36,645 nt of DNA from an uncultured Coriobacteriaceae bacterium (GTDB lineage: Bacteria; Actinomycetota; Coriobacteriia; Coriobacteriales; Atopobiaceae), in assembly GCA_902803315.1 (NCBI GenBank), contig CADCPM010000028.1, positions 1 through 36,645 on the forward strand. Reading direction: 5' to 3'. Below the pieces are notes generated by a model. The model had not been told where the DNA came from. It searched no databases and worked only from the letters and a program-made list of their open reading frames with translations. The translations under genes and the position numbers were made by a program. Positions 15,327 through 24,083 of this stretch are shown here, in pieces. The first letter of the stretch is position 1. Each line of letters starts with the position of its first letter.

Positions 15327-15365
15327 GGGACCCTAAATAGGGGACAGTCCCCAAGTTAGGGTCCC
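15327..15365. repeat. Nested palindromic element with GGGGACAG core (copy 1)
   Basis: The outer arms GGGACCCTAA (15327-15336) and TTAGGGTCCC (15356-15365) are perfect complements. Inside is GGGGA-CAG-TCCCC (15340-15352). The stretch 15332-15359 matches 36048-36075 at 25 of 28 positions. It sits between the convergent glycosyltransferase and Maf-peptidase genes and may also act as a terminator. Confidence 0.8.
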
Positions 15366-15383
15366 GCTGGCCAGTGTGTTTTC

Positions 15384-16976
15384 CTAGCGGCTCAAGTCGC
15401 AAGCGGCCTTGAGGCCATAAGCGCTTCGTGCGCACAACGCGCCGTCAACGATGGCTTCCTCCAGCGCCTGCGTTGCCAGTGTGCCAACGACGTCTACGGG
15501 TGCCTGCACCTCTCCCTTTGCCATCACGAATACGGTGTCGCCGTCGTTGGTGGTGTGCGTGGGGTTAATGGCGTGCGCATAGGCGTCTGCTGCCATCTGT
15601 GCGACTTTGGTGGCCTCAGCCTTGGTAAGGTGCGCGTTCGTAACTACGCAAGAGATGGTGGTGTTGGTGCGGGGGAGTGGCTCGGCCATGGAGTCGAGCG
15701 GCATCGCAGCTGCAATGTTGAGGAGCATCTTCTTGGAACTCTGCAGAGTTTGGCCATCATCCGCAAGCTGACCTGCAATGGGTTGGCCAGTGCGTGGATC
15801 TACCACATCACCACAGGCATTCACTGCGACTACGGCACCGCAGACGAGCGGTCCTGCAAAGCGTACTGCTTCGCCCAAGCCGCACTTCATGGCATGCGCA
15901 GGTCCACTGAGCTTGCCAACCGTGCAACCCGTGCCAGCGCCAACGTTGCCTCGTTCGAGTGGGGTTCGCTCGATAGGCGGCATGTCTACCTGCGCAAGTG
16001 CCTTTGCAACTGCCGTTGCACCATCCTCTGCGGTTGGTCTGCAAGAGGGGTCGCCAACGGGAAGATCGAACAGGCATGCTCCGCTCACGATAGGCGCAAC
16101 GCCGACACCCACATTGAGTCCGATTCCTGCGCGCTCGAGTTCCTCTGTGGCGCCACACGATGCGGCTATCCCAAAAACGCTTCCACCGGCAAGCATGACG
16201 GCGTTGAGCGACTGTACGGTTTCCTCAGGCCTTAGCAGGTCGGTCTCACGTGTGGCTGGAGCGCCGCCACGAACGTCTACGCCTGCCGTTGCCCCTTTAG
16301 GGCAAATGATTACGGTGCATCCTGTTCCACCTGCCTCATTGGTGGCGTTTGCCGCCACGAAGCCGGGTATTTGCGTGATGCTCGAGGGTATGCCATGCTC
16401 CATGCGCAGCTTTGCAAGCTCATCTAGCACGCGCGCTACGGGAAGCCCTACCACGTTATCGTAGTCGCCCTGAAGTGATGCAACAAACTGCCTCGCGCCG
16501 CCTTGTATGGCGTATGCGCCAGCCTTGTCCATAGGTTCACCCGTTTGCACGTAGGCACGGATCTCGTCCTCGCTAAGGCTGCGAAAGGTCACGTCGCTCG
16601 TTTCCACAACAGTACGCCTTGACGGCTGATCGTCCTGGGTTCCCAAGAGCATGCATACGCCCGTCGATACGTGATGGGTTTTGTCCGAGAGTTCGCTGAG
16701 CATACGGCATGCGTTCTCTGAATCTGCCGGCTTTCCCAGTATCTTGTCATCGGTCCATACGACTGTATCGGCTGCTAGAAGCACCTCGCCATAAGTAAGT
16801 GCGCCGTGGGCGCTGAGCGCATGGCTCGCTTTCTCGTTTGCCAGTCTTTGAACGAGCGAGATAGGGTCCTCGTCCGGCAGCTGGGCCTCGTCTATGTCAG
16901 CGGGCTCTAGCACGAGGCTAAAGCCCACCCTTTCGAGCAGCTCTTTGCGGCGTGGCGAAGCGGAAGCGAGTATCAT
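15384..16976 (-). CDS. Fusion of Maf-like nucleotide pyrophosphatase and S58 (DmpA/P1-type) peptidase
   Basis: 530 residues from the ATG at 16976 (MILASASPRRKELL), which has AAAGGAG 8 nt upstream; the longer ORF back to 17204 covers the ferredoxin gene on the same strand and is not credible. Residues 1-191 are a complete Maf protein: SASPRR, ADTVVWTDDKILGKP and GAYAIQGGARQFV...GDYDNVVGLP, as in dTTP/UTP pyrophosphatases. Residues 193-530 are a complete S58 peptidase/aminopeptidase: GGTGCTV, DVRGGAPATRETDLL, LAGGSVFGI, GNVGAGTGCTVGK, and N438-T439 in TNTTIS, where the family cleaves itself to expose its nucleophile. The two parts meet with no stop and no ribosome site before Met192, so they should be made as one chain, possibly split by the peptidase's own processing. 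Confidence 0.88.
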   Translation of the reverse strand: MILASASPRRKELLERVGFSLVLEPADIDEAQLPDEDPISLVQRLANEKASHALSAHGALTYGEVLLAADTVVWTDDKILGKPADSENACRMLSELSDKTHHVSTGVCMLLGTQDDQPSRRTVVETSDVTFRSLSEDEIRAYVQTGEPMDKAGAYAIQGGARQFVASLQGDYDNVVGLPVARVLDELAKLRMEHGIPSSITQIPGFVAANATNEAGGTGCTVIICPKGATAGVDVRGGAPATRETDLLRPEETVQSLNAVMLAGGSVFGIAASCGATEELERAGIGLNVGVGVAPIVSGACLFDLPVGDPSCRPTAEDGATAVAKALAQVDMPPIERTPLERGNVGAGTGCTVGKLSGPAHAMKCGLGEAVRFAGPLVCGAVVAVNACGDVVDPRTGQPIAGQLADDGQTLQSSKKMLLNIAAAMPLDSMAEPLPRTNTTISCVVTNAHLTKAEATKVAQMAADAYAHAINPTHTTNDGDTVFVMAKGEVQAPVDVVGTLATQALEEAIVDGALCARSAYGLKAACDLSR

Positions 16977-17037
16977 CTTTGACTCTCCTTTGGCGGCTTG
17001 CTCTGTAGCGCATATTATATGCCTATGGGTGAACCAT

Positions 17038-17068
17038 AAAAAACGGGAGTCGCTCGATGCGACTCCCG
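17038..17068 (-). terminator. Intrinsic terminator of the ferredoxin gene
   Basis: A perfect 10-bp stem (17044-17053 with 17059-17068) and a 5-nt loop are followed on the minus strand by six T residues (17038-17043). It lies 33 nt after the ferredoxin stop and is a textbook rho-independent terminator. Confidence 0.92.
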
Positions 17069-17100
17069 CACGGTTGGCGTCAATGACGCAATCCCAATTT

Positions 17101-17283
17101 CTACTCGGCCTCGATGGCGGAGACGGGGCAGTTGTCAATAGCCTCCTGGACGTCGTCCTCGAAGTCTGCCGCGTCGTCAATGATGACCTCGGCAACGCCG
17201 TCATCGTTGATTGCGAACACGTCAGCGGCGGTGGACTCGCACAGACCGCAACCGATGCACTCCTCGTTAACGGTAACCTTCAT
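17101..17283 (-). CDS. Small [4Fe-4S] ferredoxin
   Basis: 60 residues from the ATG at 17283, preceded by AGAGG at 7 nt; the 80-residue ORF from 17343 has no such site and would cover the structured leader. Four cysteines, C9-x2-C12-x2-C15 (CIGCGLC) and C52 (NCPVSAI), can hold one [4Fe-4S] cluster. The acidic composition (many Asp and Glu) fits a soluble low-potential electron carrier. There is no second cysteine quartet, so it is not a 2[4Fe-4S] clostridial type. It is monocistronic with its own terminator and a long leader containing three inverted repeats. The partner enzyme is not evident from the neighbours. Confidence 0.93.
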   Translation of the reverse strand: MKVTVNEECIGCGLCESTAADVFAINDDGVAEVIIDDAADFEDDVQEAIDNCPVSAIEAE

Positions 17284-17330
17284 GTTGGTTCCTCTCACTC
17301 GTGCCGGGCACATACCCTGGCGCCTTCGAC

Positions 17331-17373
17331 GTTCGGACCCCATCCGAACCTGTACAGGCGGACCCTCGTCCGC
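17331..17373 (-). promoter_or_regulatory. Three contiguous dyads in the ferredoxin leader
   Basis: Upstream of the ferredoxin start lie a 7-bp hairpin (17331-17337 with 17343-17349), the palindrome CCTGTACAGG (17349-17358), and a 6-bp hairpin GCGGAC/GTCCGC (17358-17363 with 17368-17373). The rest of 17284-17571 is A+T-rich near 17400-17430, where a promoter is likely, and has a small stem (GTTAGC/GCTAAC) at 17453-17468. The function of the dyads is unknown; they could be an RNA leader structure or operators. Confidence 0.5.
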
Positions 17374-17571
17374 TTTTCTACAGTCCTTTGTACACCCTTC
17401 TGAGAATTATTACCACCCTAAATTTAGAAAATCGGCAATCTACCTGCGGAAAGTTAGCAAAGGCTAACATATGAAAAGGTATTTATTTGAGTGGCATGAG
17501 CAAAACCTATCCAAATCACTTGTAAGTTCCCTTGCGTTGCTTGTTGTGCTCCTTGCGAAAACGCGTGCGTG

Positions 17572-19809
17572 CTATCTCGTGCGCGCACCCATGGACTTGA
17601 GCTGTTGTTTGCGGGCATACATGTTTGCGTCGGCTTCTCTAAATACGTCGGCCGCACGGTCATGCGATGTGCTTGAGTAGTCACAAATTCCTGCGGCAAT
17701 TACAGGCTCCGTAGTCCCGATGCGCATCTCTGCCAAGCGATCGTGCTGAGAGAGAAGGGCATCGCGATTGCTGTAGTCATCGCCTAACAGAATAGCCGCG
17801 AACTCGTCACCACCGATTCTGAAAACGGGGCTGTGCTTGAACAGCTTGCAGATGAGCGTGCATGCCGATCGGATGTATTCGTCACCCGCTTCGTGTCCGT
17901 AGGTGTCGTTAACGTACTTTAGTCCGTTTACGTCGAACACCACATAGGCAAACTCGACACTCTCGTTATCGCCTAGCATCTCGTCTATGGTCTCTTGGTA
18001 TTCAGCAAACGCATGCTTGTTCCTAATACCCGTGAGCGCATCGCGATAAGCTAGGCCTCTTGTGGTCACGAGTTCCTTCTCGGTTCTCTCAACACGCTTG
18101 CGCATGAAACTGTAGTTGTTGGCAACCACGCCGATGGCAAGGGCAAACAGGCTAACAAATCCTACGGCCATGCGCGCGTTGGAGTCCTCTAGGGTAAGAA
18201 GTGCCTTGCGTACATAAGCAAGCTCCTCGTCGTTGCCCTTCATGGCATTTCTGCCACGGAAGTAGGTAGTGACCTCCTGAATGGTGCCATCTGTTCTGCT
18301 TCGGGTAACGTCGTTGTACCAGCTTACCGAGGTGATGAGTATGAGTGCAAGCAAACCGATCCACACGATGACGGAGTTGCCAAATCGGCGTTGCGTGTCG
18401 CGCTTGAAGACTGTCCTAAAGTAGAAAATGCCCAGTATTGACCAAATCGTAAACAGGAGGTAGGAGGGTGCGGCGAGTCCCGAGGCATCCAGAAGCGCCA
18501 GAACGACCATCCAAAAGCCAAACAGCGTCATAATAGCAACGCCAACCCAGCCTACAACGAGTTCCAATCTGTTTTGATCTGCCCTGGCCTGACGTATGGC
18601 CGAGGCGGACACCAAGGCATACACCACCGTGGCGCCAATGGTGGTAACGTCTATGATCCACCCGATGGCTGTTCTTCCAATAAAAGGTATTAGAAGTGAT
18701 ATACCTACAGCAAGCAGTAAGGCATGTTGGGGAATGTGCCTGTCGTTGACTTCTGCAAAACGAGGTCCCAAAATGCCGTCACGGGCAAGAGAGAAGAACA
18801 ACCTGCTCAACGCCACGAGATTGCCAATGAGGCTCGTGATAACCAAGGCAAGAAGTGCAAGCGCAAGTAGGATGACTCCTGTATCGCCAAGATAGTGGCG
18901 AATGGCATAGAATGCGGGAAGAGCTTCGATCCCGCTAAGTGAATTCAAGTCCTTGATGTAGTCGAACCATGAGCTATACGAGGATGGATAGGCTGTTGTC
19001 GAGAGGATGATTATGAAGGTGTAGAGGAGTGTAATAACAGCAATGGCGCCAAAGAGGACGCGGCTGAGGCTCCTCTGTTTGAATGAAATTTCCTCGGAGT
19101 AATGAGAAATGCTTTCGAATCCAATGAACGCCCAGGGAGAGAGATAGGCGATGTTTGAAATCTGTACTAAGACATTTTCGTTCTTAATGAACGCGGGATA
19201 GAAGTTGAAGTGTTCCGTACTGTGCCCAAACAGGGCGGATAATAGGCATATGACGATGCATGCCACCATAAGGAGCACAAGTGAGAGCATAATGCGCGCA
19301 ACGAGCTTGCGATTTGAAAGGCATAGGAGGGCCGCCAACACAATGCCCGCTATAACGAGCAGCGCCTCTCCCAAATAGACGTCATAGCCCAATATGTTGT
19401 ACAGGTAGCCCACTCGGAAAAAATCGCCGAAGAAGTAACGCGCAAAGAGTGGCAATGACGTTGCGTTTGCCCAAAAGATGGCAAGGTAGGTGAGAGCGAG
19501 AAACCATGCTGCCAAAAAGCCATAGTCGTGCCCAAACAGCTCCCGTACGAAAGTGTATGTGCCGCCGGCTTCGGGATATCTCCTCATAAGGAACAGGTAG
19601 CTCTTGCCGATGATTGCCATGAGCAACCCGCCCAGCAGCATGCCAATGATGCTTCCCGCAATGCCAGCCTTGAGGAGATAGGACGAGCAGGTAACGACGA
19701 GCGATCCCCAACCGATGCTTGTGCCTATGGAAAATGCGAAGACCTCGAAGGGGGAGAGATAAGGACGCAGAGATTGAGAGCTTGTGTCTTGTGACGTTGT
19801 TTGCTCCAT
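17572..19809 (-). CDS. APC-superfamily amino-acid-permease-like protein fused to a GGDEF (diguanylate cyclase) domain
   Basis: 745 residues from the ATG at 19809 (MEQTTSQ). No candidate start has a clear ribosome site, so starts at 19851 or 19890 remain possible. Residues about 15-420 form a polytopic APC permease: 'FEVFAFSIGTSIGWGSL', 'GGLLMAIIGKSYLFLMRRYPEAGGTYTF' and 'YLSPWAFIGFESISHYSEE' are typical of amino-acid/polyamine antiporters. Three or four further helices follow, then a cytoplasmic GGDEF domain (about 580-740) with an intact RIGGDEF at about 666-670, so diguanylate cyclase activity is predicted. The inhibitory RxxD I-site is replaced by FKHS. Fusion of transport to c-di-GMP synthesis suggests a transceptor that reports substrate flux (inference). 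Confidence 0.87.
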   Translation of the reverse strand: MEQTTSQDTSSQSLRPYLSPFEVFAFSIGTSIGWGSLVVTCSSYLLKAGIAGSIIGMLLGGLLMAIIGKSYLFLMRRYPEAGGTYTFVRELFGHDYGFLAAWFLALTYLAIFWANATSLPLFARYFFGDFFRVGYLYNILGYDVYLGEALLVIAGIVLAALLCLSNRKLVARIMLSLVLLMVACIVICLLSALFGHSTEHFNFYPAFIKNENVLVQISNIAYLSPWAFIGFESISHYSEEISFKQRSLSRVLFGAIAVITLLYTFIIILSTTAYPSSYSSWFDYIKDLNSLSGIEALPAFYAIRHYLGDTGVILLALALLALVITSLIGNLVALSRLFFSLARDGILGPRFAEVNDRHIPQHALLLAVGISLLIPFIGRTAIGWIIDVTTIGATVVYALVSASAIRQARADQNRLELVVGWVGVAIMTLFGFWMVVLALLDASGLAAPSYLLFTIWSILGIFYFRTVFKRDTQRRFGNSVIVWIGLLALILITSVSWYNDVTRSRTDGTIQEVTTYFRGRNAMKGNDEELAYVRKALLTLEDSNARMAVGFVSLFALAIGVVANNYSFMRKRVERTEKELVTTRGLAYRDALTGIRNKHAFAEYQETIDEMLGDNESVEFAYVVFDVNGLKYVNDTYGHEAGDEYIRSACTLICKLFKHSPVFRIGGDEFAAILLGDDYSNRDALLSQHDRLAEMRIGTTEPVIAAGICDYSSTSHDRAADVFREADANMYARKQQLKSMGARTR

Positions 19810-19941
19810 AATGCATTCGCCAGTTCGTCGAGGTGTGACCCTGTACTCCATCCTAAAAAGCATTATCCGTATTACTGCATAGCTATGCAACCTATGAGCG
19901 AAGAGTGAGGCGAAGCAGTCCGCTTACCGTTGCTTTTCGTA

Positions 19942-20054
19942 CGTCCCGCCCGCGCCCCCGCGCCCACGCCGTCCCGCATGCGGCTCCGCGCTCGCTTCGC
20001 TTGCTCACTCCGTGAGTCGCCGCTTGCGCGACGTCGCGGGTGCGGGGCGCGAGC
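19942..20054. repeat. GC-rich intergenic hairpin element with GCGAAGCGAG core (copy 1)
   Basis: A very GC-rich stretch lies in the 277-base gap between the two c-di-GMP genes. Imperfect arms (GCCCGCGCCCCCGCG near 19950 and GGGTGCGGGGCGCGAGC near 20040) surround a core. The exact complement of GCGAAGCGAG is at 19991-20000. The same 10-mer occurs inside hairpins at 26560 and 32131. Confidence 0.55.
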
Positions 20055-20086
20055 AATGGCATCGTCTCGCCATTTGCACAAAGCTG

Positions 20087-23000
20087 CTATTGCCCAGAGT
20101 CCCTAGTCCACGACAGAAACTCTTCGATCAAAAGCGGCTTGGCATAGTAGTACCCTTGGAAACTACCGACTCGATAGCTCATCAGGATGTCGCGCATGCC
20201 TTCCGTCTCGATTCCTTCGACGCAGACCTTTGCGTCGAAGATTGAGGCGAGGTCTGCAATATTTCGCACGATCTTCCTGTCGATGTCGTTCTCTTCTATT
20301 GCCTTAACGAAGCTGCGATCTATCTTGATAATGTTGAATGGAATCTCCTTTAGGATGCTGACAGAGGAGAAGCCGGTACCAAAGTCGTCGAGGGCAATCA
20401 AGACGCCTCTTGACTTTAGGCTGGAGAGCACGTTCTTCAGCAGCTTCATATCGAGGAGTCTGCATCGTTCCGTAACCTCGAGGCACAGGTGCTCTGGTGG
20501 GAACTCAAGATCGCTCAGGATTCGAAGCACCATGTCCACAAAGTCTGGCTTCTCCAGCTGTGTGTAAGAGAGATTTACGTTGATGACGAAATTGGGATTT
20601 AGCGCAAGAATCTGCTTTGCCGCGAATACCGATTCCCAAATAATCCATTCACCAAGCTCGGGGAAGAGCGGATCCGATTCCAGGATGGGTATGAACTGGT
20701 CTGGTGGGACCATACCATATCGATCGTCTTTCCACCGAAGGAGCGCTTCCGCCCCAATGAGCTCTTCCGTCTGTGCGTCCACAACTGGCTGGTGGAGCAA
20801 ATAGAATCCTCTGTGGCCATGCATGATGGAAGCGCGTATTGCGTGGAGCTTTTCGAGCCTCTGATGGTTTTCCTCGTTAAGGTCGTTCTGAAACTCGACC
20901 ATGTCTCCCTGTTGCTTGATTTTTGACTCTGAGTTTGCGTAATTCAAGCAGGCATAAACCGTCTGGGAGTCGATGTTAAACTCGTTGACTCTAAGGGCAC
21001 CACAGTGCAGGTCCAGTAGGATAGACTTGCCGTCTACCACAAAGCCCTCGTGCAGGAACGAACGGAATCTGTTGTACTGTTCGTGCAATTCCGAGACGGA
21101 GAGTGTATTGCTGATGACTGCGATATTCGAGCCGTCGATTCTGTAGGTGTGTCCGCCGTTCCCAGTCATCTCAAATGCTTTTCTGGCATAAAGCTGCAGT
21201 ACACGGTTACCGAAGTTGTATCCGTACATCTCGTTTATCTCGGAGAACTTGGCTATGCCAAAGAGCATTACGCTGATTTCCGCTTTTCTTTTAATACATA
21301 TGTCAAGGTCCTCGAAGAATCCGTATTGGTTCCTGAGGCCGGTTAGCGTATCGACGTGACTTTGCATGCCGTGATTGCGTATGTTTCCAACAAAGTAGTC
21401 CGGCTCACCAAAAGGATCACGTATTACGATTCCTCTGCAGGTGCACACGTCGTATTCCCCTGTGACGCGCTTTGCTCGATATTGCATGTCGTGGGCAGAG
21501 GCATTTCCCGAAAACACCTCATCGATACCCTTGTGGTATGCGGCGCGATCTTCGGGATGGATCCGATTCTCCCAGATGTCTCCTGCGCCATACATGTATT
21601 CGGACGGCAGTCCGTATGTATCCACGGCGCTTCTAGACCAGCGGGAATAGTCGTACTTCATGTCGCAAAGGTATAGGTAAGTGCCTTCCGATACCACCTC
21701 GAAGGCTTTGTAGAGGGAATCTAGCATGGCGCGTCTATCTTCGCTAATAATGCTTAATCCCGCTGCATCCTTAAGGAAATAGGTCTCTTGGATCAGCTTC
21801 TGCTCTTTAAGACGAGTCTTGTCGTCGTACATAAGGGTGTCGGCTCGATTGAATACGTCCTCAACGCAATGATCGGAAGCAGGCTGGTACTCCGCGAGGC
21901 CCGAGGCAATAACGGGTCCCTCTCCAATACGAGCGTTTTCCTCCACCTGCTTCCTTAGCCGAGAAAGCAAGCTTTCCCTGTTTATAAAGTCTTTCCCTCT
22001 AAGTACCGCTACGAATTCGTCACCACCGATGCGGAACACGGGACTGTGCTGAAAAGTCCGACAGATGAGCATGCAGGACGCTTTGATGTACTCGTCTCCC
22101 GCCTTGTGCCCTTCGGTGTCGTTAATGAGCTTTAGGCCGTTGATGTCGCAAACTACGATTGCAAAGGGATCACAACCGTCCTCAATTTGGTTTTGCAGCG
22201 AGCTTTCCATCTCGCGATAAGCCGTCTTGTTTTTTGTGTGAGTGAGCTCGTCGCGTCTGGCCATCTCGTTTGCCATGGAGAGCTCTGCCAGATGCTCTTG
22301 CTCCTTGCGGACGTCCTCGTCACGGTTCTCGATGCAGATGATAAAGTGCGTATGGTCGGAGGAATACGTTACCGACATGCGCGTGTACTGCAACCTACCG
22401 CCTTCGAGGATCATGCGATAGTCTGCGGTTAGCTGCCGTCTGTACTCCAGTTGCGAAATCAGGCGGTCCCGGTCGAGGAAGAGTCGTATTCTCTCCCGAT
22501 CCTCCAAATAGACGAGCCTGTCTGCGTTTCTCCAAGCGATCGAGAAAAAGTCATTTCCCTCGTCCTGGACCTTCAGCTGACCGGATATCTTCTTCGTTGA
22601 GTACTCTGCGTACTCCGAGCTCTCGCAGTTGATGTAGTAGATAAGATCGTAGTGATCGGCCAGCCTTTCGGCAATTTGCGTGTAGGTGACGGTCTTGCGC
22701 TTATTCGCCTCTAGGGCAAGCTCTGCCTGCACCTCTTTGTTGATGTTCTTTATGCAAACGATTATGTGCTTCTCGTCCTTCGCCAAGATCTCCGTGTGAC
22801 GGATGTGCTGAACCTTGCCGTTTACGACCAAGCGCCATGCCATCGAGAAGGAGCTTCTGTCCTTTAGATTGTCTAGCATTACGTCTTTATAATGCAGGGC
22901 AAGGACCTTTTCCTGGTCCTCGGGGTGCACGTACTTGCGGATGCTCCTCCTACTCTCGGTGAAGAAGTTGCTGCCCGTTGCAGGAACATTCAGCTTTTTG

Positions 23001-24037
23001 TATTCGTCGGTGGAGGATATCTCGATATATGTGCTAGTCGCAATTTCGATGTAGTACAGGGTGTCGTACTGTTCGGCAAGGGTTGAGGCAATCTGGTCGT
23101 AGATTTCCTTCTGTCGTGCAATCTCCTTGTCGATTTCCTTCTGTCGATACTGCGCGTCCACGTCGTTAAGGCCTACAATCAGGCGCGAACCATCCTTCTC
23201 GTCCACCATGGCGGCCTTCATCTGAACGTAAAGGGGCTTCCCTTCCATCAGAAGGCGATAGTCCAAGGTAAAGATACCGCCTTGTTCGACGGTTGCCATG
23301 ATGTTCTCTTTTGTGAAGGCGGCAAGGAAACGATCCATATCGTCTGGATGGTTGAATGTTTGGGCCGCCTCTAGAGCCGACGCGAAGAAGTCGGTTCCCT
23401 CCTTTGCCTGCGCGAAACTTGTGGTGTAGCTATCGATTGCGCTGAATTCGTGATAGCTATTCGTTTCGGGATCTATTACGTACACGGCAATGAAGTTGCC
23501 TGTGAGGGCGTGAAGGCGGGCATAGACGATTCGTTCCTCCTGCATCCGCACCTCTGCCTGGCGTTTTTTTATGAGCTCGTCGATATCCGATACGGCGATA
23601 ACGATAAATCTTCTGTCGCTCTCCATGCGGGAGATTCGCATACGGACGTAGAACGGTATCCCGTCGGCTAGCTTCCGATAGGAAAACTCAAAGGTTTTGT
23701 TGCAATCCAGCGCCTCGTCGAGAAACTGACGATTCACGGTCTTTACGAAGGTGCCCTGATCGTCCTCGTGTATGAAGAACTTCACTTCTTGTTTGCATCT
23801 CTCGAAAAAATCCGATCCGCGTCGGGCTTCCGTAAGAACGCCAAGATCGTCATCGGTGTGGTACTCGATAAACTCGCCGGTGCTCATGTTGACGTAATAG
23901 AGATCCGTATAGCCTCGTGCCAAGGCGTGGGCAATGTCGGTGTAGACCTTGCAAGAGTCCCATGCCTTGCTATCGGCCCCGTTTGTGCTGAGGTCTGAGC
24001 TCTGTTTGCCATCCTCATTCGTCGTGTTTTGGCACAT
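20087..24037 (-). CDS. Multi-PAS GGDEF-PAS-degenerate GGDEF-EAL c-di-GMP signalling protein
   Basis: 1316 residues; the ATG at 24037 has AAGGAG at 8 nt. Four similar PAS-like units (about 30-150, 175-295, 320-445, 460-580; each with 'YY......E/Y..Y', 'G.DFF' and 'HPEDQ' or 'HPDD' text) precede GGDEF domain 1 (GGDEF at 671-675, intact). A fifth PAS (about 780-905, 'IHPEDRAAYHKGI') follows, then a second GGDEF-like domain in which the motif is RIDGSNIA (about 965), so inactive. Last is an EAL domain with EALLRW (1097), NVNLSYTQL, EVTE, DDFGTGFSS (1217), IKIDRSF, EGIET and QGYYYAKPL. The phosphodiesterase residues all appear intact. The I-site before GGDEF 1 is FQHS rather than RxxD. There is no signal peptide or membrane helix, so it is a cytoplasmic bifunctional enzyme. 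Confidence 0.94.
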   Translation of the reverse strand: MCQNTTNEDGKQSSDLSTNGADSKAWDSCKVYTDIAHALARGYTDLYYVNMSTGEFIEYHTDDDLGVLTEARRGSDFFERCKQEVKFFIHEDDQGTFVKTVNRQFLDEALDCNKTFEFSYRKLADGIPFYVRMRISRMESDRRFIVIAVSDIDELIKKRQAEVRMQEERIVYARLHALTGNFIAVYVIDPETNSYHEFSAIDSYTTSFAQAKEGTDFFASALEAAQTFNHPDDMDRFLAAFTKENIMATVEQGGIFTLDYRLLMEGKPLYVQMKAAMVDEKDGSRLIVGLNDVDAQYRQKEIDKEIARQKEIYDQIASTLAEQYDTLYYIEIATSTYIEISSTDEYKKLNVPATGSNFFTESRRSIRKYVHPEDQEKVLALHYKDVMLDNLKDRSSFSMAWRLVVNGKVQHIRHTEILAKDEKHIIVCIKNINKEVQAELALEANKRKTVTYTQIAERLADHYDLIYYINCESSEYAEYSTKKISGQLKVQDEGNDFFSIAWRNADRLVYLEDRERIRLFLDRDRLISQLEYRRQLTADYRMILEGGRLQYTRMSVTYSSDHTHFIICIENRDEDVRKEQEHLAELSMANEMARRDELTHTKNKTAYREMESSLQNQIEDGCDPFAIVVCDINGLKLINDTEGHKAGDEYIKASCMLICRTFQHSPVFRIGGDEFVAVLRGKDFINRESLLSRLRKQVEENARIGEGPVIASGLAEYQPASDHCVEDVFNRADTLMYDDKTRLKEQKLIQETYFLKDAAGLSIISEDRRAMLDSLYKAFEVVSEGTYLYLCDMKYDYSRWSRSAVDTYGLPSEYMYGAGDIWENRIHPEDRAAYHKGIDEVFSGNASAHDMQYRAKRVTGEYDVCTCRGIVIRDPFGEPDYFVGNIRNHGMQSHVDTLTGLRNQYGFFEDLDICIKRKAEISVMLFGIAKFSEINEMYGYNFGNRVLQLYARKAFEMTGNGGHTYRIDGSNIAVISNTLSVSELHEQYNRFRSFLHEGFVVDGKSILLDLHCGALRVNEFNIDSQTVYACLNYANSESKIKQQGDMVEFQNDLNEENHQRLEKLHAIRASIMHGHRGFYLLHQPVVDAQTEELIGAEALLRWKDDRYGMVPPDQFIPILESDPLFPELGEWIIWESVFAAKQILALNPNFVINVNLSYTQLEKPDFVDMVLRILSDLEFPPEHLCLEVTERCRLLDMKLLKNVLSSLKSRGVLIALDDFGTGFSSVSILKEIPFNIIKIDRSFVKAIEENDIDRKIVRNIADLASIFDAKVCVEGIETEGMRDILMSYRVGSFQGYYYAKPLLIEEFLSWTRDSGQ

Positions 24038-24083
24038 TGCCGACTCTCCTTGTTAATGCAACGTATGCTTTTCAGCCTTATTG

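Noticed and set aside
16380..16420. Frameshift or missed gene boundary between Maf and the S58 peptidase
   Set aside because: The frame is open across the junction, both domains are complete and in the same frame, and there is no ribosome site before Met192; a true fusion is the simplest reading.
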